DNA of 64,000 nt from Vibrio hangzhouensis (GTDB lineage: Bacteria; Pseudomonadota; Gammaproteobacteria; Enterobacterales; Vibrionaceae), in contig NZ_FNVG01000001.1 in the NCBI RefSeq assembly GCF_900107935.1, positions 186,001-250,000 on the forward strand, in the 5' to 3' direction. A program made the translations under genes and the position numbers. Positions 19,645 to 28,023 of the stretch are shown in pieces. Numbering within the stretch: the first letter of the stretch is position 1; each line of letters opens with the position of its first letter. The notes beneath the pieces were generated by a model, which was given only the letters and a program-made list of their open reading frames with translations, had not been told where the DNA came from and made no database searches.

Positions 19645-19848
19645 ATGCCTATCGAAATTAAGCAAATGTCCATTCGCTCTAATGTAACGACTGAGAAAGA
19701 AACGACGTCTAAACAACAAGAGCACAGCTGCGACGATTCAAGTAACAACGGTAATACATTATCTAACTATACAGTGCAACACACCGCTCAATTTCAATCA
19801 ATTAAGTGGGTGCATAGAAAGCTGCAACAGGAAGTCAGAGAACGTTAA
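19645..19848 (+). CDS. Small eCIS protein, DUF5908 (Afp6-like)
   Basis: A 67-residue protein starting MPIEIKQMSIRSNV, which matches the conserved start of DUF5908 proteins found between tube and hub genes in eCIS loci. The middle is Ser/Thr/Gln/Asn-rich and the C-terminus is basic (WVHRKLQQEVRER). Exact function is unknown; in Afp clusters the equivalent small gene is part of the conserved set. It ends 2 bases before the LysM hub gene. Confidence 0.8.
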   Translation: MPIEIKQMSIRSNVTTEKETTSKQQEHSCDDSSNNGNTLSNYTVQHTAQFQSIKWVHRKLQQEVRER

Positions 19849-19850
19849 AC

Positions 19851-20519
19851 ATGGTAGACAAACTCAAGATTGAGTCGATCGCAGCATCCGGTAACGCTGC
19901 CACAACCTTTGTAGCGATGCTAAACCCGAATTCCATTAAGCATGGCTTCGGCATTGGGTATACCGACGACCCTTGCAAGCACCAACAAGCACAGGGGGAT
20001 ATCGCTCCCACCGTTCAATTTCAGGGATATCAAAGTGAAAAGCTTGATTTCGAAATTATGATCGATGCAACGGGTGTGGTTGAGTACAAAAAAGGTAAGT
20101 CAGTTCAGGACCAGCTTACTCTGCTAAAGAAAGTCGCTTACGCGTACAATGGCAAGCAACATGAGCCAAACCCAGTAAAAATAAGTTGGGGAACAACCCT
20201 CAGTTTTCGTGGACGACTCACTTCCATGGCGGTGGCATACGTGTTGTTTGATTCTAGTGGCGTGCCATTAAGAGCAACGGTTAGTCTGAGCTTCACACAA
20301 TTTCTCACCGAAAAAGAAAAAGAAGCACTAGCCAAGAAATCCTCTCCGGACCTTACGCACCATGTCATTTTCAAAGCAGGAGACACTCTTCCTGGATTAT
20401 GTCATCAAATATATAACGACAGCTCTTACTACCCCAAGGTTGCGGCTTTTAACAAGCTGCCCAGTATCCGCAATATCAATCCGGGCACCCGGCTGTATTT
20501 CCCACCATTGAGTCAATAA
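19851..20519 (+). CDS. eCIS baseplate hub LysM protein, Afp7/gp53-like
   Basis: A 222-residue protein with an N-terminal tube-adaptor domain (FVAMLNPNSIKHGFGIGY, LDFEIMIDATGVV) and a C-terminal LysM domain from about 170 (HHVIFKAGDTLPGLCHQIY, then YYPKVAAFNKLPSIRNINPG). This is the Afp7 architecture, linking the tube-initiator ring to the spike trimer. It sits between DUF5908 and the spike gene, as in other eCIS clusters. Confidence 0.92.
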   Translation: MVDKLKIESIAASGNAATTFVAMLNPNSIKHGFGIGYTDDPCKHQQAQGDIAPTVQFQGYQSEKLDFEIMIDATGVVEYKKGKSVQDQLTLLKKVAYAYNGKQHEPNPVKISWGTTLSFRGRLTSMAVAYVLFDSSGVPLRATVSLSFTQFLTEKEKEALAKKSSPDLTHHVIFKAGDTLPGLCHQIYNDSSYYPKVAAFNKLPSIRNINPGTRLYFPPLSQ

Positions 20520-20528
20520 CGAGGTCAT

Positions 20529-22322
20529 ATGGCAGAGTCTCCTATCTCCACCAACAGCGGCGTTACCTCATTTAGCATTAAGGCGAATGGGAACACGATA
20601 GACAGCAAAATAGGTGTGTTGGCTATCGACGTGTTTTATCAAGTTAACCATATCGCTTACGCAGAGATTTCGTTGAACGACGGCAATGTAGCAGCACAAA
20701 CGTTCACAAACAGTTCTGGTGAGACGTTTAAACCTGGCTCTGTTATTACGATTGATGCTGGCTACAGCGGCAAAGAAGAAACCATATTTGAGGGTGTCGT
20801 AACCGGACATGCCATCCGCATCACTGATGACAATCTCTCTACCTTACAAATCAGTTGCAAAGATCAAGCGATCGCTATGACGATATCCCGACATAGTCAA
20901 AGCTATCTGCAAAAAAGCGATAGCGACATTGTCAGCTCCCTTATTAATAAGTATTCAAACGTTACCAATAAAAACGTCGAAAAAACCACACAAGAGCATG
21001 ATGAACTCGTCCAGTTTCACTGCAGTGACTGGGATTTTATGCTGACCCGAGCAGAAGCAAATGGACTAGTTGTGGTGAATCTACAAAATACACTCAAGAT
21101 CGCATCCCCTTCAGTCTCCGACCCTGCTGCACTCGTAGTTACCTACGGCACAGACCTCATCAACCTGTCTGCAGAAGTCGATGCACGCTCACAATTAAGC
21201 AAAGTCACGACCACCGCCTGGGATCCGAGCCAACAAAAAATGCTCACCGGACAATCCCCCGTAGCTTCAATTTCCAAGCAAGGGAATTTTGGCGCTCAAG
21301 AACTGGCCAAAGTATTGTCGATCGATGACTATCGTATGCAGACTTCCGCCGCATACACACAGGAAAGCCTCACTAACTGGGCCAAAGGGCAAAGGACAAA
21401 GTCTTTACTGTCTAAGGTACGAGGGACCGTTACTTTTCAAGGAAACGCAAAAGCGAAAATTGACACTTTGATTGAGCTAGCTGGTGTTGGTGACAGATTT
21501 AACGGCTCTCATTATGTAGGAGCCGTTCACCACAGAATCGACCGTGGACAATGGTTGACCACTGTCGACCTTGGTTTGTCCCCCATGTGGTCTACTGAAC
21601 ACCGAGATCTCGGCGCGCCACCGGCCTGTGGCTGGTTACCGCCTGTTGATGGTTTGCAAATTGGAGTTGTAAAGAAACTGGATAGCGACCCCCAAAGTCA
21701 ATATCGAGTTCAGGTTGAAGTTCCCGCTTTAGGCGATGACAGTAACCTACTGTGGGCAAGGCTTTGTTCTTATTACGCTACTAATCAGAGTGGCAATTTC
21801 TTCATACCTGAAATAGAAGACGAAGTTGTTCTGGGTTACTTAAACCAGGACCCAAGTCAGCCAATCATACTTGGGAGCCTGTTCAGTAGCAAAAAAGCCA
21901 TGCCATATGACCTCACGGCAGACAACAACACCAAAGCAATCGTCACCAGGAGCAAACTTAAAGTAGAGTTTGATGACAAGGATAAAGTAGTCACGATTAC
22001 TACGCCTGGAAACAACAGCATTACCATCAGCGACAAGGATAAATCTATCAAACTTGCTGACCAGAACAGCAACATCATCGAAATGAATGAAAGCGGAATC
22101 AAACTCGACTCTCCCAAGAACATTACTATCTCAGCCAAGGGAGATATCTCTTTGAAGTCAACAGGCAGCACGAACATACAGGCCCAATCAGACGTGGCCA
22201 TTAAAGGGCTCAATGTGAGTGCCGAGGCGCAAACGGGCCTCACAGCGAAAGGATCCGCAACCGCTGAGCTCTCCGCTTCCGGAATGACGACCATTAAGGG
22301 TGGAATGGTAAAGATCAACTAA
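20529..22322 (+). CDS. eCIS central spike, VgrG/gp27-gp5-like (Afp8)
   Basis: A 597-residue spike protein. Residues 1-350 resemble gp27 (YAEISLNDGNVAAQTF, PGSVITIDAGYSGKEETIFEGVV). Around 375-460 is the gp5 OB-fold (QYRVQVEVPALGDDSNLLWARL, FFIPEIEDEVVLGYLNQDP). The C-terminal 120 residues form a beta-helix-like run of short repeats (NSITISDKDKSIKLADQNSN, PKNITISAKGDISLKSTGST). As a trimer it forms the puncturing needle under the tube. No enzymatic extension is fused to it. Confidence 0.94.
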   Translation: MAESPISTNSGVTSFSIKANGNTIDSKIGVLAIDVFYQVNHIAYAEISLNDGNVAAQTFTNSSGETFKPGSVITIDAGYSGKEETIFEGVVTGHAIRITDDNLSTLQISCKDQAIAMTISRHSQSYLQKSDSDIVSSLINKYSNVTNKNVEKTTQEHDELVQFHCSDWDFMLTRAEANGLVVVNLQNTLKIASPSVSDPAALVVTYGTDLINLSAEVDARSQLSKVTTTAWDPSQQKMLTGQSPVASISKQGNFGAQELAKVLSIDDYRMQTSAAYTQESLTNWAKGQRTKSLLSKVRGTVTFQGNAKAKIDTLIELAGVGDRFNGSHYVGAVHHRIDRGQWLTTVDLGLSPMWSTEHRDLGAPPACGWLPPVDGLQIGVVKKLDSDPQSQYRVQVEVPALGDDSNLLWARLCSYYATNQSGNFFIPEIEDEVVLGYLNQDPSQPIILGSLFSSKKAMPYDLTADNNTKAIVTRSKLKVEFDDKDKVVTITTPGNNSITISDKDKSIKLADQNSNIIEMNESGIKLDSPKNITISAKGDISLKSTGSTNIQAQSDVAIKGLNVSAEAQTGLTAKGSATAELSASGMTTIKGGMVKIN

Positions 22323-22349
22323 TCCGCTAAATAAGAAAAGGAATCAACA

Positions 22350-22649
22350 ATGCCATTTGCTGCAAGAATTACGGATATGCATGTATGCCCAATGGTCACT
22401 CCGGGGCTACCTCCGGTCCCACATGTGGGCGGGCCTGTCATAGGTCCCGGGATACCAACCGTGTTAATAGGTAGCATTCCAGCATCCGTCGTGGGTGATA
22501 TGTGCACCTGTGTTGGCCCTCCATCAACCATAGTGACAGGCTCGATGACGGTTATGATTGGAGGCAAACCCGCAGCACGAATGGGTGATACCACTAACCA
22601 TGGTGGCAATGTCGCTATGGGCTGCCCGACCGTCATGATCGGCGGTTAA
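22350..22649 (+). CDS. PAAR-domain spike tip, Afp10-like
   Basis: A 99-residue protein that is essentially one PAAR domain: PFAARITDMHVCPMVTPGLP, PVIGPGIPTVLIGSIPASVVGD, and MIGGKPAARMGDTTNHGG, with His and Cys residues placed to bind the metal that sharpens the tip. It lies directly after the spike gene and before the gp25-like gene, the reverse of the Afp9-Afp10 order. No toxin extension is present, so the tip is structural only. Confidence 0.94.
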   Translation: MPFAARITDMHVCPMVTPGLPPVPHVGGPVIGPGIPTVLIGSIPASVVGDMCTCVGPPSTIVTGSMTVMIGGKPAARMGDTTNHGGNVAMGCPTVMIGG

Positions 22650-22671
22650 TATTTCTACAAGGAAGTGAGTT

Positions 22672-23121
22672 ATGGACAGAGACAGCGGATTTCTGGGAAC
22701 AGGTTGGGCATTTCCCCCTAGTTTTTCATACGACGATCGTAGTGCCGCTCTTTGCAAAAATGAAGTGGACATCAGGCAAAGTCTGACCATCCTGTTATCG
22801 ACAGCACCGGGCGAACGCATTATGCACCCTGATTTTGGTTGTGGTATTAATCGGTTTGTCTTCGCTGAACTTACCAAAACAACCCTGACTGAAATGGAAT
22901 ATGAAATTCGTCAGGCTGTGCTGTTGTTTGAATCACGTATTGACCTCGAGATGATCACGCTCACGCCGGATTCAGTAGCAGGCAAAATTGTCATTGATTT
23001 GCACTACAACATCATCACAACAAACACACGTGACAATATGGTTTACCCATTTTATCTCCAGGAGGGCACTCTCATTGCTCCCGAACTTATGCCCGTATTC
23101 GAGACTGGAGAAGGTTCATGA
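22672..23121 (+). CDS. Baseplate wedge protein, gp25/Afp9-like
   Basis: A 149-residue gp25 (W0318-type) protein. It has GTGWAFPPSFS, the core IRQSLTILLSTAPGERIMHP with DFGCGINRFVFAE, and a C-terminal strand region (KIVIDLHYNIITTNTRDNMV). The EPR-like APGERIMHPDFGCG segment is the conserved feature that initiates sheath assembly at the baseplate. Its stop overlaps the start of the following gene by 4 bases. Confidence 0.93.
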   Translation: MDRDSGFLGTGWAFPPSFSYDDRSAALCKNEVDIRQSLTILLSTAPGERIMHPDFGCGINRFVFAELTKTTLTEMEYEIRQAVLLFESRIDLEMITLTPDSVAGKIVIDLHYNIITTNTRDNMVYPFYLQEGTLIAPELMPVFETGEGS

Positions 23122-26100
23122 CCTATCAAAGTGAAAGGCGTAATCGAGCACTTGAAACTGGATTTTTCCGGCCATATGAGTTGAGTTTTCAACAACTCAT
23201 TATCTGGGCAAAAAAATTTGCCGGACTGATTCCGTACCGAAATAAGGAGGCTGCCTTTGATGGGGACTGGAGCGTTATGTTTGAGCGTAACGAACTCGTT
23301 GTGTGTGCCGCCGTACTGAGCACTGACGAGACTGAGTTAAAAAAACAATTTAAGCGCAGTTTTATTATCGGAGAACAGGAAGGCCTTGCATATATTCTTC
23401 ATCTTTTCAATCTGTTAGATAGCTGGTATCAAAATCTACCTAGCTCTCCGGCATTAAGTCATGATCTTAAGTTGAGTCTTCTGGGCCACTACCAGACTGA
23501 GTTGTGTAAACCGCTAGCGCATCTGTACCAATGCACACCAAAAAACTTACATTCTCAGTTTGAACACTTAGACTCACTTTGGCAATTACCCGATCATACA
23601 CTGACAGAACATACTGTCACTGCATCATCCAGTATCCATGAAGAATCTCTACACTGCTTTTCTAAGATACTATCGGTTATTAGTGACCTGAAGCAAGAAT
23701 GTCGAGAAACATTCGATAAGTCGCAGCACCATGGAGAGCATCCACCTCAAATCGCCCTTTATCTGGCTTTTTTGAAACTGTTTGAACGTGCACAATTAAA
23801 AATAAATGAGTTTACAGATAAGCACTTACAGTTTTACTACCGCGATGTACTCGCTCAAAAACCGCTGCTGGCTCCGGAGGAACCGATATACCTTAAGTTG
23901 ACCCAAAACAAGGCAAGTAACACCGCTGTGTTCATAGGCAAAGACCACATCTTTACACCAGGTAACACTACGACATTCGAGCCAATAATATATCGCAGCG
24001 CCTATTCAATGGAGATAACAGACGCTGAAATCGACCGGGTATTCAATTTAACATTTCGTAGAAATCCACTCATTTCTCCCGAAACTGAACTCGGATTGAT
24101 CTCCGGAGTTAGCCAGCACAAAGCGTCGGCAACACCAGAACCGTCTGAGGGCAAAAGTAAACAAACTAAATCATTTGAAATTTTTGGACACAGCGCCAAC
24201 CTCGACGAAAGTCAAAGCCAGCAAATGGGGTTAATTATTTCTGATCCACTTTTTTCGCTGGAGAACGGCTTCCGGGAGCTTACATTACAATTCGAACTGC
24301 AGGAAGTCGGCAGTAGCCAGTTGTATCAGCGCTTATCTGAATTTTATCTACAGTATGTCGCCGACACGCAATCGACAACGATTGAAATCCAGCCCGATGA
24401 TAATGGTCGTCAGCTTGCCGATGATGCCATCGAGTTAGTCGTTAACGAGATCATTCAACTGCAAGCATCCGTCTTGGGTGATTGGCTTTATAACATTCCC
24501 ATGGGGAGGTTACTAGCTAAGGTCAATTCCTCCGAACTTGTTGCCAGGATTGATGAAGATGCGACACTGCAGACCAGAGAGGCTTACCGCTGTGTTTTAT
24601 TGGCGCTTCTGGATGACATCGCCAACAATCCTTCACCTGAAGCTTCGACCACATCCCAAAAAGAATGTTTTTTCAAGATACTGGGGCAACTAGTGGTGCG
24701 CTATGCCCTGACAACAGGAGAGTGGTTAACGTCAGAAGACAAGAACAAAATTTTCTCTCTGACTCAAACATTGATTAACCAAAAAACCATAGACGAAACA
24801 GTCGAAGACACGCTGGCGTTGTTGCTAAACCACTCACGCATCCATACATTCTATCAGCTGTTCGAAAATGCTTTTGAGGCATACCTCTCTACCGAACAAG
24901 GTTGGGAAATGGCAGACCACGCTCAATTCGTCCCTATTGAGAACAATACGAACCACCAAATGGGGGGCGAACTCAATCTTCGCCTTGAGCCTGGTTTCCC
25001 CAAAACTGCCGCACTCGGTCCTGATGTCCACAATAGTGAGGGAGCGTTCAAAGATCCGGCGATCAAGCTAAGTTTGAAGGCCCAAAGTAACTGTTTCGCC
25101 TATAGCGTGTTCAGCGGATTTGAGTTTTCGGGACTCAGAATGGCGTGCAATGTCAGTGGTGTCACTCAGTTACAACTATTCAACCAAGACGGGCAAGCTG
25201 ATCCCAGTCAGCCGTTTTTTCCACTGGGAGCTCAACCAAACGAAGGCTCCTACCTGGTCATTGCAGGCAAGGAATTGGCCTCCAAGCCACTTCGACACCT
25301 GGACGTTAATCTGGAGTGGAGTGGATTACCCGGCAACTGTGATGGTTTTAGATCACACTACGCTGAATATTCATATGATTATAGTAACCACAGTTTCAAG
25401 GTAACCGCTGAAGTCCTTAATAATGGGGGATGGGAAAAAATTGGTCAGCATCAACATACCTTGTTTTCACCAAAAACTGGTCCACTCGAGCGCAACGTCA
25501 CATTATCCTTCGGCTCTGTTCGCAACAGTTACACTCCGAATCGTCATGATTGGCCCGCTCTTCCTTACGGACCTCAGTCGAGTATACGCAACGGACTGTT
25601 TAAAATTACACTAAGCGCCCCATCAACCGCATTTGGACACAATGAGTATGGGCTGGTTTTAAGTAAGACCCTTTCCCAGAACGTCAAGGCGAAGAATCAA
25701 CAGCCCCTACCCAAGGCGCCTTACACGCCTAAGCTCAATCGAATATCTGTGAGTTATAGCGCACTACAAGCCATAGATCTGGGAGACATGTCCGCCAAAA
25801 ACCAATGTCGCATTGTTCACCTTCATCCATTTGGGTCAGTCGATATCTATCCGCGAAATAACAAACACAAATTTGCATATCCACGCCTGCTTCCCCAATA
25901 TGCTGAAGACGGTCACTTAATGGTTGGCATTAAAGGTGCAGAACTGTCCGGTTACCTCAATTTGTACTTTCTTCTCAATGATGACTCAAAACTCCTCACT
26001 CCCTATCCGTCTTCAGAATCTCAGTGGTATTACCTGGTGGGTGATCATTGGCTACCGCTCCCGGCCAAGCACATTATTCACGATACCACTCACGGTTTCT

Positions 26101-27191
26101 TAACATCGGGGATTATAACTTTAGATATTCCTGAAAGAATCGACACTGTGCACAATGTTATGCCCTCAGGTTTATTCTGGATAAGGGTAAGTACAAATAG
26201 GGGCATCAACCTGTATCCGAAGTGCCACCAGATTGCGACTCACGTCATTCAGGTAACAGGCGAAATGCAATCTGATTCAACTTTAAGCGACTTTGCTACA
26301 TGGCAAAGCTTACCGATGCCCGCTAATTTGGGTGCCATCACACAACTCACTCCTTTCGCACACCAAAATACAAAAGAAACACACAAACAGTGGGTCATTA
26401 GAACCAGTGAACTATTACGTCATAAAGGAAAAGCCATTACTCCATGGGACTACGAACGGCTGGTACTACAGCAGTTCCCTGAGGTTGATTCGGCAACCTG
26501 TTTTCCTGCAAGACGGTATAACTCCGGCGTACCCTGCCCTGGAAAGGTTTTGATCACGGTAATACCAAAAGAGCGTTTATGCGAACACAACCCATGCAAA
26601 TTTCGGCGTTTGGATTCCGCCACACTCATGAAAATAAGAGATTACTTAGCGCATATTGCTCGTTCACACTCTCGTATTGAAGTACGCAACGCAGGCTACG
26701 AAACGATTCAGATTCGCTGCTCCGTAACATTTTTAGAAGGAGTACATCACGGCCTGGCGATCCGTCGACTCGAATATGCGGTCATGGAAGCACTTTGTCC
26801 ATGGAATCCAGAAGGAATGAATCAGGGTTTAGGCTGGGAACTCTCTTTGACAAAATTGTCTGCGTTCATCCGAAAACAGGACAACGTGACCAACGTCAGT
26901 GGGCTATCTGTGTTGAAGATAAGCCATCTTACAACCAACCACTATGAACTTCAGGATAGCGCACGCAATGACGAACCAATCAAAGCACAGTTGCCCTGGT
27001 ACATTCTTGTTCCAGCTGCACACCACTTCATTACCATTGCGCCTGCAAGTCAAAGACCAGCACCCGTACCGGCTGGTGTGGGTAATTTGGTTATTGGTGA
27101 GCAATTTATTATTGACGAGACTCCTACTCCGGGTCTGTCACGAAAGTCATCAGGACAGACCTCCTCGACACAAAATAAAGGGGCGGACTAA
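23118..27191 (+). CDS. Large baseplate wedge protein, gp6/Afp11-like
   Basis: A 1357-residue baseplate J-type protein. The first ~600 residues are alpha-helical, the middle contains beta-rich domains (KLSLKAQSNCFAYSVFSGFE near 655), and the C-terminal third has the conserved gp6-like start LLRHKGKAITPWDYERLVLQ with FPEVDSATCFPARR near 1115, followed by PGKVLITVIP and EALCPWNPEGMNQGLGWE. It builds the wedge ring around the spike. It is preceded by the gp25-like gene with a 4-base overlap and followed after 2 bases by a fibre-like gene. Confidence 0.9.
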   Translation: MTYQSERRNRALETGFFRPYELSFQQLIIWAKKFAGLIPYRNKEAAFDGDWSVMFERNELVVCAAVLSTDETELKKQFKRSFIIGEQEGLAYILHLFNLLDSWYQNLPSSPALSHDLKLSLLGHYQTELCKPLAHLYQCTPKNLHSQFEHLDSLWQLPDHTLTEHTVTASSSIHEESLHCFSKILSVISDLKQECRETFDKSQHHGEHPPQIALYLAFLKLFERAQLKINEFTDKHLQFYYRDVLAQKPLLAPEEPIYLKLTQNKASNTAVFIGKDHIFTPGNTTTFEPIIYRSAYSMEITDAEIDRVFNLTFRRNPLISPETELGLISGVSQHKASATPEPSEGKSKQTKSFEIFGHSANLDESQSQQMGLIISDPLFSLENGFRELTLQFELQEVGSSQLYQRLSEFYLQYVADTQSTTIEIQPDDNGRQLADDAIELVVNEIIQLQASVLGDWLYNIPMGRLLAKVNSSELVARIDEDATLQTREAYRCVLLALLDDIANNPSPEASTTSQKECFFKILGQLVVRYALTTGEWLTSEDKNKIFSLTQTLINQKTIDETVEDTLALLLNHSRIHTFYQLFENAFEAYLSTEQGWEMADHAQFVPIENNTNHQMGGELNLRLEPGFPKTAALGPDVHNSEGAFKDPAIKLSLKAQSNCFAYSVFSGFEFSGLRMACNVSGVTQLQLFNQDGQADPSQPFFPLGAQPNEGSYLVIAGKELASKPLRHLDVNLEWSGLPGNCDGFRSHYAEYSYDYSNHSFKVTAEVLNNGGWEKIGQHQHTLFSPKTGPLERNVTLSFGSVRNSYTPNRHDWPALPYGPQSSIRNGLFKITLSAPSTAFGHNEYGLVLSKTLSQNVKAKNQQPLPKAPYTPKLNRISVSYSALQAIDLGDMSAKNQCRIVHLHPFGSVDIYPRNNKHKFAYPRLLPQYAEDGHLMVGIKGAELSGYLNLYFLLNDDSKLLTPYPSSESQWYYLVGDHWLPLPAKHIIHDTTHGFLTSGIITLDIPERIDTVHNVMPSGLFWIRVSTNRGINLYPKCHQIATHVIQVTGEMQSDSTLSDFATWQSLPMPANLGAITQLTPFAHQNTKETHKQWVIRTSELLRHKGKAITPWDYERLVLQQFPEVDSATCFPARRYNSGVPCPGKVLITVIPKERLCEHNPCKFRRLDSATLMKIRDYLAHIARSHSRIEVRNAGYETIQIRCSVTFLEGVHHGLAIRRLEYAVMEALCPWNPEGMNQGLGWELSLTKLSAFIRKQDNVTNVSGLSVLKISHLTTNHYELQDSARNDEPIKAQLPWYILVPAAHHFITIAPASQRPAPVPAGVGNLVIGEQFIIDETPTPGLSRKSSGQTSSTQNKGAD

Positions 27192-27193
27192 TC

Positions 27194-28021
27194 ATGCCAA
27201 AACGTAACCGAAGTACCCTTAAAAACTTTTTCCTTCCTGGAACGATGCCGTCATCGGAGCATTTTTCTGACCTTATCGATTCCTGCGTCAATCAGGTAGA
27301 GGATGGATTCGAAAAACCACCCGCGACGGGTTTACAGCTCACCGCACTCGATCAGGAACACTTACTAAGTTTCTACCAGCAAAGTGACCGTGATACTGCA
27401 CTTTGGCATCTGGGTTTGGACGCTAAAAGCACCAACCTGCACTTCAGAGCCAACCAAAACTCTAATATCACGGACGACGGCAGCTCTAATGGGCCGAGAA
27501 CAAACTTAACGCTTACACCACAAGGATGCGTCGGCATTAACACCGATACACCAAAACACGCCCTTGATATCCACGGCACAATTTCGTCCCAAGGACGTTT
27601 CGGAACCGAAACCATCGATACTCTTATCCCAGCAGACGGTGAATGGCATGACATCACCGACAGCTTCGAGGGCTGTCAGATGTTAGAGGTGGTTGCAGGT
27701 GTTGGCATAAGACACACGGGGCGTTATGCCATGATCCACGCCATTGCCATCAATACTTGCGCTCCCAGTCACTGGTGGTGGCAGTGGAGAAAAAAGAATC
27801 CCATAAAAGCACAGCATGCCTTCTTCCGCTCCCCCGCCGACAAACTAAAACTTCGTTGGCTTCACGAGACAGAAAAAGGAACGGAAAGGCCGTATAAGCT
27901 GCAAATTCGGACCAATACCAGTTACGGAGACAATCGCTACATCCGCTATCACATCACCAAACTTTGGAACGATGACTATATGGCGAGTTGTGAGATATCC
28001 CAAGAGGATAAACCGGCCTGA
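27194..28021 (+). CDS. Putative eCIS fibre or baseplate accessory protein
   Basis: A 275-residue protein whose function I infer only in part. Residues 1-35 (NFFLPGTMPSSEHFSDLIDS) could anchor it to the baseplate. Residues ~100-135 (TLTPQGCVGINTDTPKHALD, IHGTISSQGRFG) are the repeat type seen in phage tail fibres and adhesins that precede a chaperone or receptor-binding domain. The C-terminal ~140 residues form a compact domain with a WWWQW aromatic cluster and many strands. It lies between the two large wedge genes, where Afp and PVC encode none. No separate long Afp13-like fibre is present, so this may be the target-binding element. Confidence 0.6.
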   Translation: MPKRNRSTLKNFFLPGTMPSSEHFSDLIDSCVNQVEDGFEKPPATGLQLTALDQEHLLSFYQQSDRDTALWHLGLDAKSTNLHFRANQNSNITDDGSSNGPRTNLTLTPQGCVGINTDTPKHALDIHGTISSQGRFGTETIDTLIPADGEWHDITDSFEGCQMLEVVAGVGIRHTGRYAMIHAIAINTCAPSHWWWQWRKKNPIKAQHAFFRSPADKLKLRWLHETEKGTERPYKLQIRTNTSYGDNRYIRYHITKLWNDDYMASCEISQEDKPA

Positions 28022-28023
28022 TA

